Below are positions 10,810 to 20,838 of a DNA stretch of 22,454 nucleotides, in pieces (positions within the stretch are counted from its first letter, which is position 1; every line of letters begins with the position of its first letter). Where the stretch lies: NCBI GenBank assembly GCA_003833135.1, contig QZLH01000244.1, positions 37,090 through 59,543 on the forward strand. The letters are read 5' to 3'. Made by a program: the position numbers and the translations under genes. This stretch comes from Oehlia diaphana. Lineage: Eukaryota; Glomeromycota; Glomeromycetes; Glomerales; Glomeraceae. The notes beneath the pieces were generated by a model. That model saw only the letters and a list, made by a program, of their open reading frames with translations, did no database searches and was not told where the DNA came from.

Positions 10810-11102
10810 ATTGAGAATTCATATGGATCGATTGGATCGACTGTTTGCGTAAATTTTGTGAAACTAAAAATTTCAGCCAAATAATTATGCATCACCCGCA
10901 CAAAATAAAAATTCCTCTTTTGATTGTAAAATTTTTTTTTTCATTATATACTCTTCTTTAAAAAGAAGTTGATAGAAAATATTTATATATGGTTGAATAA
11001 AGTATATTGTTAAATTTATGCGAACCTACGCCAACGGAATTATCGGAAAAAAACGACATAAAAATTTAGTTGGCCTCGAATACTACGCATAAATAATATT
11101 TA

Positions 11103-11104
<2 letters not shown>

Positions 11105-11139
<35 letters not shown>
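11105..11139 (+). repeat. Poly(T) run of 35
   Basis: An uninterrupted stretch of 35 T residues, the longest homopolymer in the window. It sits inside the second copy of the duplicated kinase upstream region, about 270 bases before the ATG. The first copy has only a short T run at the equivalent place. Its exact length may be unreliable in the assembly. Confidence 0.9.
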
Positions 11140-11140
<1 letters not shown>

Positions 11141-11295
11141 ACAAATAATAATAAACAAAATTAGTAACTTGTACCAAATCGAGAAATACAACGATATTAT
11201 ATACACCTATTAATATTTTTTTTTGTTTATTCATAAAAAAATTTTTTCATAAAATAAGTTATACTTAATTATTTTCCCTTTACTCAATTTTAATT

Positions 11296-11301
11296 CACGT
11301 G
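11296..11301. promoter_or_regulatory. CACGTG box, kinase-proximal copy
   Basis: It lies 112 bases before the kinase ATG in the context CACGTGATTAAGAATTC, matching the box at 10804 with one change in the following bases. Conservation in both diverged copies makes a regulatory role more likely than chance. Confidence 0.4.
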
Positions 11302-11412
11302 ATTAAGAATTCAGACGTAAATTTTGTGAAACTCATTCCGGAATTTAATTGACTTTTTTTCCATTTATCATTTCATGTTTAAAATTATATTTTAAATTTT
11401 ATCAACAGCATT

Positions 11413-12721
11413 ATGGCTACTATTCGAATAGAAATAGTTCAAGTTGCACTTCATAGAGCAGTTGCATTAACAGATCCTAATATTCAAAATAATTTAGAAA
11501 AAGAACATGTATTTAGAATACAAACAGTTCTTGCTGACATATCTCTTACCAAGGATGAAAAATCATATGCAGTAAAAGAATTAAATAAAAGTTTTGATCA
11601 TAATAAAATTATTTATAATGAAGGAACAAAAAGAATTTGTGAAAATTGTCATGATGAATGTTTAGCTACATTATATTGTGTACATTGTATTCGAAATTAT
11701 TTAAAAGAAAATTTTTCAAACTGGACATCTGGAAATAATGATATTGATAATTTAATACAACAATGTCAAATAAAAGCACTTAGACCAGATTTTATAGTAG
11801 AATGGATTCCTTATAATAATTTACAAAATATTAAATACTTAACTAAAGGTGGATGTTCTGAAATTTATACAGCAGTTTGGATTGATGGACGTTATGAAAA
11901 ATGGGATTTAAAAGAAAAACAATTAAAAAGAAATAGAATTAATTATGTAGTGCATGTAGTGCTCAAAAAATTAGAAAATGTTGAAAGTGCCAATAAAAGT
12001 TGGTTTGATGAAGTATATATAAGTGATTAAAAGTATTTGATTTTTTTTTTTTAAAATTTAATTGCAATTCTTTTAATTTTTGTAGGGTAAATCTCATCTA
12101 CACATAAGTAGCAAAACTTCCCTTATAGTACAATGTTATGGTTTAACTCAAAATCCATTTAATGGAAATTATATGATTGTAATGAATCTTATGGATATAA
12201 ATCTAAGAGAATATTTGCAACAAAATCACAATAAACTCACATGGAAAGAAAGAATTCAAATTATTGATAGTATAATTGGCGCAGTTTATGATATCCACAG
12301 AGAGAGTTCAATCCACAGAGATTTACATTCTGGAAATATATTATTTTTTCAAAATGACCAAAGATTTTACATCAGTGATCTCGGATTTTGTGGACCAGCT
12401 AATAAACCATTAGATAGTATATATGGAAATCTTCCATACATAGCACCTGAGGTCATTGTTAATAAGAAATATACTTTTGCATCTGATATTTATAGTATTG
12501 GCATACTTATGTGGGAAATCTCATCCGGACAACCACCTTTTATTAATAAACATAATTATGATCTTGCAATAAGAATAATAAATGGAATGAGACCAAAAAC
12601 AATACCAGACACTCCTTTAGAATATAAAGAATTAATGGAACAATGTTGGGATGCTAATCCTACGAAAAGACCTGATATTTCCACTCTTGGTAAAAAAATA
12701 AGGAATATTTATAGATGGTAA
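11413..12721 (+). CDS. Protein kinase with N-terminal Cys motif (two exons, 411 residues)
   Basis: Exon 1 is 11413-12012 and exon 2 is 12086-12721; the intron starts GTATAT and ends TTTTTGTAG. Splicing joins WFDE to GKSHL in frame and completes the kinase N-lobe. A Cx2C-x9-Cx2C motif (Cys76, 79, 89, 92) precedes the kinase domain and may bind zinc. The domain begins near residue 140 with a glycine-rich loop (TKGGCSEIY). Lys185 or Lys186 (VLKKLENVE) is the likely ATP lysine, HRDLHSGN carries the catalytic Asp279, DLG (298-300) replaces the usual DFG, and APE is 320-322. All catalytic elements are present, so it is probably active as a Ser/Thr or tyrosine-kinase-like enzyme. The closest architecture I know is the expanded Rhizophagus kinase family; substrate unknown. 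The TAA at 12719-12721 ends this frame directly after the kinase domain, although family-like sequence continues in frame beyond it (next entry). The upstream flank is duplicated. Confidence 0.88.
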
Positions 12722-13535
12722 TGTCAGAATGAAAATGAACAAAGAATAATAACTAGTAAAATTATGAGTATTAATAATTCTCAATTAAATACAAGATATA
12801 ATGTAAATTCTAGTTCTACTAATAGTTCCTTTTTTGGAAATTTTAGTGCAAGTTCTAGTAATTGGAATATTAGTAGTAGAGTTTATAATTTTGAAAATTT
12901 ACCTGAACCAAAAAATGCAACAAAAGGTAAGAATTTTTTATTGTATAGTTTCACTTTTTACAATATAATATTAATTCTTCATTTTATTTATTCAATAGAA
13001 GAACAAGATGGTAATTATTAAATAAATTTAACTTATTAATATTGTTATTATTTTTACTATGTTAACTTTATTTTTATAGCTTATCATAGTATACAATTTG
13101 ATTATGATTTACGAGATGGTTTGATTATTGGTAAGATTAGCAATTAATATATTTTTGTTAAAATTTTCGTATAATTCTAATTTATATCCATTTATTTCTA
13201 AATAAAGTGGAAGGGCAATCCAATAAAAGAAGTTATTTTGATGGTAATGGATTGCTTTTAAAATAATTATTACAATGCTGTAAATCAAATAAACAATTTT
13301 CTTATTTATTACTATAAAATAGATGATGAAAAAGATTTAGCTTATAACTCTAATAAAAAAGTCAATTCAAATAATAATGAAGGTAATTATTACTGAAAAT
13401 TTCATATTTTATTTTTATTATTATTAATGTAATTAATATTAATTTTTAGAAATACAATATCATGAAATTGGATATCAATTTACGCAAAGAAATTATGCTA
13501 CGAGTAAGATGGATCTTAACTATTTATTAAATTAG
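12722..13535 (+). CDS. In-frame downstream tail of the kinase gene, chain of phase-1 micro-exons
   Basis: Directly after the kinase TAA the same frame continues (CQNENEQRIITSKI, then from ATG 12764 a Ser/Asn-rich stretch and NFENLPEPKNAT). Apparent exons follow at 12999-13010, 13080-13130, 13208-13243, 13323-13382 and 13450-13503, of 12, 51, 36, 60 and 54 bases. Every junction is phase 1, the donors are G|GTAA or A|GTAAG types, each acceptor is a T-rich tract ending TAG or AAG, and the introns are 67-79 bases. The spliced frame stays open and is rich in Asp, Asn, Tyr and Gln (for example HSIQFDYDLRDG and RSYFDDDEKDL). It ends either by reading straight to TAG 13533-13535 or by splicing 13504-13561 into a hydrophobic end stopping at 13675-13677. 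Preserved splice sites argue that the tail was translated recently. The TAA is therefore a recent nonsense change, an assembly error, or a true shortened end with the tail now untranslated. The function of such tails is unknown. Confidence 0.55.
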
Positions 13536-13679
13536 AGCGTTATCATTATTATTTTATTTAGAATTATTTAAACATAAGACTAGGGTAGTAGTAATAATTG
13601 TAACTTTCTTAGTTTGTAATTTATATAATTCATTTTATTTATTTATAATTTGTATACAATATATAGAATATGAATAAAC

Positions 13680-15440
13680 TTATCATTTGAACAGTATTAC
13701 AATATTATAGTTTTTTTGCCATATTATTGAAATTAATCTGATTTTATTATAATATGATCAAAAACCAACTACTGTATATAGTACCAATATACCGATTATA
13801 GTTAACTAATGTCTAAATCTTAAATTATACGAAAATTACCAAATGCTATAGCGTCAAATGAATATGTTTATTTACTATACGTTTATTTAGTTCAAAGGAA
13901 ATTTTAATTGGATATAAAGCATTATATAGTATTGTAAGTATTGTAGATTATGTAATTCAATAGCAATTTCTGTCTATAAAAGTATACAATTGATTAAATA
14001 AATAATAGTTTGATACTATTTACAGTTTTGTAATGATCTATATCAATTTACAGTTAGATTTTAGATGATATAATAGAATTTCATTTTTTGCTGTTCTAAC
14101 TTATTTAGTTCAAATCTTAAAAATTCATTAATTTCTATAATAAGATTTTATTGAGAATATAGTTATCGACAAGTAGTATTTTTAGGCATTAAAATTGTAT
14201 ATTAATTTGAAGATGTTATAAATATAAATATAAATGAATATAAGAAATACGTTTGAAAGAGTTACAATAATTTTTTTTTAAAAAAAAATTAAATATAATA
14301 AAGTCTGCGCCCGCGTAAAAAGTTTCATTAACTATTGTCTGTTAACAAACTATTTATTTTTTATTATTAGTGTAAAATTTTCGGAGCAAATTAATTATTG
14401 TCTGGAATATGAATACTTGTAGATTTTTAATGATTATCAGATTTTTTGTTATTGGTCAAAATTAAAGAAAAAAATAACATTTAATATTATAATAACCTTT
14501 TATAAGAATAAAAACTCGATAGACTTAGTTTCCACAGCAATCTAGAAAATAAATTACAAAAAGTAAAACTATCTATAATTGAAGAATTCAAATAAATTAA
14601 TTATTATCTTATAGAAATCTTAAAATTCTAAATGATATCATTTTAATGTTATTTTTAACATTAATATAATATTGCTATAATTCGGATATTCATGATTCAG
14701 TTCTTATATAAAGAATTATTAAACAGACTCTATTAAAATAATTATTAAAATGGATCCTATTGAATCCACACACTCTATTATCAAATTCACAAGTATCGTG
14801 CGTAAAAATAATATGATATTGTTCATCTTATATGATCAGTAATTTTTCCCTGTCGATTTCACTTTATTGAATTGAACGGTAATAAGTTAAATAATTAGCT
14901 TTCTATATAAATTTCGCTTTTCACAAGAACATTTCTATGCATTTTTTCATACCCTGAAACTCGGTTTAAACTAGCTAGCCGGTATATGCTTTAGCTTTTA
15001 TTTGAAAACTTAAACAAATGCGGCACTTCCTTTCGAACTTTTCGAACGTCTGAATTTACGAAGTTTCTAATACTTGAGAATCCACCTCAATCTAACGGTT
15101 TTCGCAACAAGACAGAAAACGATGTTAATGTTTAAGTTCAGATTTCAAGTTTACTCTTGTAAACGATTTAAAAGTGTAAGCTAACTTAAGTACAATATTT
15201 TTATATATTGATAAAAGATGAAAATAAAAAGTTTTGATTTTTATAATTTACATTTTACATATAATCAGAAAATCATTGCAAGATTAAAAATTATTAGATT
15301 TTATTGAGTAATTATTGTAATTATATTAAAACATATTAAAGTACAGCATTATAGAAGAAAAAAATATTTTTTGTGAATATGGAATAATGAGGTTCGCAAT
15401 AATAAGTTTCTTGTTTCCGATAAGGTTGAATAGGTTGAAA
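13680..15440. other. Long AT-rich spacer, nothing recognised
   Basis: I find no open frame of note on either strand, no repeat pair and no RNA gene. A perfect A/T palindromic run lies near 14272-14291. GC-richer patches (TCTGCGCCCGCG near 14304; about 15000-15120) show no features I can name. Confidence 0.45.
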
Positions 15441-15444
15441 CGGT

Positions 15445-15990
<546 letters not shown>

Positions 15991-16047
15991 TCAAGACGAT
16001 GGAGATAAAAGTTTTTTTTGAAAATTTTTTTTAAATAAAAGGGAAGG

Positions 16048-16059
16048 CCTTTATATATA
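16048..16059 (-). promoter_or_regulatory. TATA box of histone H4
   Basis: Minus-strand TATATATAAAGG, about 106 bases before the H4 ATG. It matches the H3 box over TATATAAAGG, which supports paired regulation. Confidence 0.65.
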
Positions 16060-16101
16060 CCTGATCTGATCGCGTCTTGTTATTTAGCATGTCAGGTGAT
16101 G

Positions 16102-16125
16102 AATCACGATACACGTACTGTGATT
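16102..16125. repeat. Inverted repeat AATCAC...GTGATT in the histone promoter
   Basis: Perfect six-base arms separated by 12 bases, with an ACGT core inside the spacer (TACACGTAC). It lies upstream of both TATA boxes and could be a dimeric-factor site. Confidence 0.45.
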
Positions 16126-16310
16126 AAATTTTTGTCGCGTCCGTAATAAATATATACACAATTACTCAATAATACTGATTACGACGTGTAACCGTGTCGT
16201 GTTGTCGTGTTACATATAATGAAATTTTGAATGGTCCATGTATGTCACGTTATCACGTTTGCGCGCGTAGCATCAAAACATCATTTAGGTTGACGCGTAA
16301 AATCAAAAGC

Positions 16311-16320
16311 TATATAAAGG
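16311..16320 (+). promoter_or_regulatory. TATA box of histone H3
   Basis: TATATAAAGG on the plus strand, 136 bases before the H3 ATG, which leaves room for a 5' leader of about 100 bases. Confidence 0.65.
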
Positions 16321-16419
16321 GCGAATTTTTAACTTCCTCGCAATTTTTCTTCTTATACGGTAAATATAAATATTACAAATATTACCTAGTTCACCCTCCC
16401 TTATCAAACATTTTCTTAA

Positions 16420-17038
<619 letters not shown>

Positions 17039-17799
17039 TTTTTTTTTTTTTTTTTAATGGAGGAACATTTTATATAAATTGGTTTTTATTTCTTTAATGT
17101 AATTAATTGGGTGAGAAAGTTGGATATCGTTATATATTCCTTCATAATTTTCTATATGTACATACTCATGAGTGTTTTGTAATATAATTTTACGAATCCG
17201 CACAATTGTTAACAAATAAATTTATATTAATACTTAATACTTAATTTCGCGTCTTTAAAACATCGCTAAAAATGTTATTGATCCACTAATTTGATATTAA
17301 GATCATCACATGTATTTTACTAACTACCGTAGGACAACTTCGAATATCGTGAAACCATATTACAATAGTTCGTTATCCAGGCAGAAAGTTGAGCCTATTA
17401 GTTAAAAAGGCTGAGTCATACTCTCATACATAACTGAAGCTAACATATATGATATTGAAATCTTTTGATTTGTTTGTTACGCGAACCTAGAATTATTCGC
17501 TGTTGTTGATTGAAAAATTTTATTCGACGTAAAATTTCAGCCAACGATATTTTCGATATTCTCGATATCTTGAAGTTACCAAGAAATTTCTTTTAAAAAA
17601 AATTTAAGCTTTCATTTGTTGCTACTGGATTAATTACTCTTAACAAAGATTTCTTAAGAACTGTCGCATTCGCCACGCGAATCGTCGACACCAAGTGAGC
17701 TTTCTCACAATTCTTAAATTTAGCTCCTCAAACCAATAATAGACATAATGACTCATGGATAACTTTCAAAACTCGGCTTAGATATTATGTTCCGGTTTC
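17039..17799. other. Spacer between histone H3 and the permease pseudogene
   Basis: After the T run following H3 the region holds AT-rich sequence with no supported gene. Coding-like sequence of the permease is recognisable only from about 17800; missing N-terminal exons may once have lain here but cannot be read. Confidence 0.4.
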
Positions 17800-19242
17800 A
17801 GAAACACTTGTATCTATGCTTATAGGTTCTTCTGTAATACAACTACAACGATATATGAACAAAAAGGGTGACCCGGAAACTTCTATTTTAATAACATTTT
17901 TTGTGGGTATTTTGAGGTTTATTCTTGGTATAGTTCTATCAGGATTTTGGATTCTGTTTCTGCTGTGGCATTGTAATTATGATCGAACAACTTTTGGTTA
18001 TGTTCAAGTTATCTGAGACAGCTGCAAAGGATGGAATTGGTCACGCATCGCCATCAGTTGAAACTTTTGTCTATATCATTACACATCTTGATCATGCTCA
18101 TATATTAACTACCACAGTTTCATTGCTTTTTTTTTAATAACTGGCTTCATCAAAAAAATTGTCCAAAAAATGCTAAAAGTGCAATTCGCACCGGAAATTT
18201 TAATGTGTTATTATATATACAATCTTGTGTGATATTTTTAATTGGGATGAAGGTGGCGTCGATATTCTTGGATCAATTAAAGGAGGTGGATTCCCCAGTT
18301 TCCAAATCCCTTTTCCAGTAAATTATTCTCATCTTAGGGATTGCTTTGGAAGCAGTTGCTTTGATATCTGTTGTCGGTTTTGTAGAATCTATTGTAGTCA
18401 CAAAAACCCATGCGACAAAACATAATTATGCTGTTAGTGTTGGGTACAGTGCTTTTGGTGGTATGGCGAGGAGCGGTATTAATGATAGAGCTGGTTCCAA
18501 GACTCAATTAGCAGGGCTTCACTAATGCTACACTTGTACTTTTATACTTAATTTTCCTTCTTAGTGCATTTTATTATCTGCCGAAACCAGTATTAGCAGC
18601 AATTGTCACTATTGCTGCTATATCCCTGTTAGAAGAACTTCCACATGATTTATATCTAATGCAAAAGAATAAAGCATGGAAAGATTTTGCTTTACTCTTT
18701 TTGTCCTTTTTCTCTACTGTTTTTATTTATATTGAATATGGCACATTGATTTCAGTTGCCCTATCATTAATGCTTATGGTTAAACATTCTACTCATCCAC
18801 GTATTACATTATTAGTAAGTGCTTATAATTAAATAATGGTTTTCATTCTTTTACTTACCTTTTTATTAATAACCAATTGTATTTGCAATTATAGGGTAGG
18901 TCCTGACTAAGGCTGAACATGTTGAAGGAGTACTCGTTGTTAGAATTTCTGAACCATTCCCTATAAAAAATTTTTATCCGAATATTTCCATTATTTCTCC
19001 GTGTCATCCGTAAAAATTCCGTGAAAATGATACATTCACGGAAAAAACATGGAAAGATAAGACACGGATCAGATTTTTTTATAGGGCTTGTACTTCGCCA
19101 ACACTAGTCAACTTAAAGATCGGTTAGGGCGTCTAGAAAAATTCGGTGATATGGGTGTTCATCCTTCTGAAGAAGCTCGGATGTCACCAATTGAGAATGT
19201 AATATTTGATGTAGAAACAATGGAAGATATTGATGCTAGGTA
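17800..19242 (+). pseudogene. SulP/SLC26-type sulfate permease pseudogene (5'-truncated)
   Basis: Ordered fragments of a SulP anion transporter are readable. They are SETLVSMLIGSSVIQLQ and a membrane segment (17802-17962), then in other frames AVALVIMIEQLLVMFKLSE (about 17960-18017) and GFVESIVVTKTHATKHNYAV (about 18378-18440). Next come RSGINDRAGSKTQLAG (18469-18520), PKPVLAAIVTIAAISLLEEL, and a STAS domain (AEHVEGVLVVRISEP, then YFANTSQLKDRL, then IENVIFDVETMEDIDA). A family intron at 18815-18894 keeps GT-AG ends. At least three single-base frameshifts, an internal loss after NYAV, a stop after the GLH segment, and a 128-base MITE inside the STAS domain destroy it. The N-terminus and everything after the STAS mid-point are missing. 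An intact gene would import sulfate at the plasma membrane. Similarity over most of the length suggests fairly recent decay of a duplicate. Confidence 0.85.
18959..19086. mobile_element. 128-base MITE with CCCTATAAAAAA terminal inverted repeats
   Basis: The left end is CCCTATAAAAAATTTTTATCCG and the right end, read in reverse complement, is CCCTATAAAAAAATCTGATCCG, so the terminal repeats extend about 20 bases with a few mismatches. The interior holds nested inverted repeats, CCGTGTC/GACACGG (18999 and 19061) and TTCCGTGAA/TTCACGGAA (19017 and 19035), giving a long foldback. It interrupts the permease between ISEP and YFANT. The flanks TT (or CATT/CTTG) suggest a short target duplication, possibly two bases, consistent with a Tc1/mariner-type element but not proven. 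It has no coding capacity. Confidence 0.8.
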
Positions 19243-19676
19243 TGTATGAGGTATGGTTATTATTATTTAAAATATTTGTATAATTAATATAGTTTTTTTA
19301 TTATTGAATGATCTAATAAATATTTCATATTATTATCATGAAAATAATTGCTGGTGCATAGAATGCTTCTTTTGCTAAAAAATTATGGGATAAAAATTTT
19401 GGAAAATCATAAAAAAAAAAATTTTTTCAAGTGAAATTATTAAACCAAAAATGATCAAGTGTTACGAAATACGAAGTTGCAGTAATTTTGTATTAAATCA
19501 CCAATGAAATGATTTGAGAATTTTATTGATGATTTGATGATAAATTCTCTATTTTCCGAAGAAACCCAGACACGTGATCATTTTTCTGAAAAATTTTTTA
19601 TAGGATTAAATTTTGTTTTTTTTAATATACAGCAATAGTCAAATAAATAGATTCTAAATCAATATCTGATATAACA
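19243..19676. other. AT-rich spacer after the permease pseudogene
   Basis: No open frame or known element end is seen. The permease's remaining exons would be expected here but nothing of the STAS C-terminus is readable. Confidence 0.4.
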
Positions 19677-20308
19677 ATATTAATATATTATTAGGCACGT
19701 AGTATTCAATATGGAGGTCAATGTTGAATGATTGGCTGTCATTGTGCCACGCAGTGGCACATGACAACAACCATTAAAAATATTGACCGCAATATTGAAT
19801 AACGAAGTGCCTAATAATGGTTATATCCTTGGTAGCCTTAATGATCATATCCGTATGTTACACATAATGAGAGCTTATTTATAGTTTATTTGTTGGTTAA
19901 ATAGTTTAATAGTTTGTTTGTCCTTTTCTTATTTTCACGAAAAATTTTATATTTTACAAAATGAAAAGGTGTAAGAATAGACCCACTAACAATAAAAAGG
20001 TATTATTTATATTTATTAATAAAGTGTATTTTAGAAATTTATTTTTCTTAAAATTGCATTAGTTCTATAAAAAATACACTTTACCAGATCAAGAAGAAAT
20101 TGATCGGTTATTAAAGAAGTCTACTGTTCTTAATACAAAAAGAGCAACAACTACATGGCTTAATAAATTTGAAAATTTTCGTAATAGCGTGAAATATATT
20201 GGCAAGTGTACTCTTGGATTAAGAGGTGGAGAACATTAAATCTTGAAATTCAATGACTTTAAAGCAAAAGTTGATGGAAGTGGGATTGAAGTATGCATAC
20301 CAAGATCT
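19677..20308 (+). pseudogene. Crypton-like tyrosine recombinase, copy 1, internally deleted
   Basis: Near-identical to copy 2 from ATATTAATATATTATTAGG onward. Exon 1 (19961-19999, MKRCKNRPTNNKK) and a 63-base intron (20000-20062) precede exon 2 (FYKKYTLPDQEEIDRLLKKS). After GKCT (20212) the sequence jumps to LGLRGGEH, so about 360 bases present in copy 2 are missing; only one base of overlap marks the joint. The frame stays open across the joint but meets TAA at 20237-20239, where copy 2 has TAT. The copy stops abruptly at AGATCT (20303-20308), immediately before an undetermined base. Without the middle and the catalytic C-terminus it cannot function. Confidence 0.8.
19687..19818. mobile_element. 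132-base palindromic foldback element at the 5' side of copy 1
   Basis: The ends ATTATTAGGCAC and GTGCCTAATAAT are perfect inverted repeats, and the arms stay complementary inward through TATTCAATAT and GGTCAAT with mismatches. A second hairpin (GTGCCACGCAGTGGCAC, 19744-19760) forms the loop. The equivalent in copy 2 is only 61 bases (20625-20685), as if the middle had been removed between the short repeats CAATGTTGAAT and CAATATTGAAT. It may be a MITE that inserted before the duplication or the natural end of the recombinase element. Confidence 0.65.
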
Positions 20309-20309
20309 N
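20309..20309. other. Single undetermined base (N) at a sequence junction
   Basis: The only N in the window falls exactly where homology between recombinase copies 1 and 2 ends, directly after AGATCT. This suggests a joined contig end or chimeric clone and not an ordinary uncertain base call. Confidence 0.7.
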
Positions 20310-20614
20310 AGTAACTGAGAAAAAACAAAAAACAGAAAAAAGTCATAAACCTCAGGAAAACTCGAAGTGCAATGAGAAAAACCTGAGTAATAAACACCAA
20401 ACATACACTACAATCTGACAACTTAATAAAGAAAGCAGATCTTCCATTAAACACTGGTTAAAATCAAGGTTATCAGGTACATATCGAATAGCCGATAAGT
20501 GTAGTAAAAATGTAGAAAATCGGTGACATATATCATTGTAAATATCATGTACATATCTTATACATATTAGGTAGTCAAAAATCAGTCACATATCATAGAT
20601 TTATCAGATACCCG
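20310..20614. other. Unassigned spacer between the two recombinase copies
   Basis: About 305 bases with a texture different from the flanks: A-rich at first, then several ACATAT/CATATC words and gapped repeats (for example CAGGTACATATCGAATAGCCGATA, and later CAGATACCCGATAT). Minus-strand frames through it cross the N and look accidental. Confidence 0.4.
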
Positions 20615-20624
20615 ATATTAATAT

Positions 20625-20685
20625 ATTATTAGGTACGTAGTATTCAATATGGAGGTCAATATTGAATAACGAAGTGCCTAATAAT
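20625..20685. repeat. 61-base shortened version of the foldback element
   Basis: The ends ATTATTAGGTAC and GTGCCTAATAAT enclose TATTCAATATGGAGGTCAATATTGAATA, itself a palindrome. It is the counterpart of 19687-19818 without 71 inner bases. Confidence 0.6.
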
Positions 20686-20838
20686 GGTTATATCCTTGGT
20701 AGCCTTAATGATCATGATTTTTTCATATCCGTATGTTACACATAATGAGAGCTTATTTATAGTTTATTTGTTGGTTAAATAGTTTAATAGTTTGTTTGTC
20801 CTTTTCTTATTTTCACGAAAAATTTTATATTTTACAAA

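Larger units (their letters stand above)
10381..11340 (+). repeat. Diverged tandem duplication in the region upstream of the kinase gene
   Basis: A block at about 10381-10875 recurs at about 10965-11335. Matching landmarks are ATCGGAAAAAA followed by GACATAAAAATTTAGTTG (10481 and 11042), AATAAACAAAATTAGT, TTATATACA(C/T)CTATTAAT, TTTTTCATAAAATAA, TACTCAATTTTAA (10791 and 11281), CACGTGATT(G/A)AGAATTC, and CGTAAATTTTGTGAAACT. The offset falls from 561 to 490 because of indels. The second copy ends about 75 bases before the kinase ATG, so the duplication probably covers the kinase 5' flank. Confidence 0.75.

Noticed and set aside
12718..12730. A GTAATGTCAG segment at the kinase stop as a tiny intron that would remove TAA
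   Set aside because: It would be about 10 bases, far below any spliceosomal intron, so it cannot explain the in-frame stop.
20219..20454. Minus-strand frames across the N between recombinase copies
   Set aside because: They are antisense to the recombinase copy, pass through the undetermined base and have no recognisable domain.
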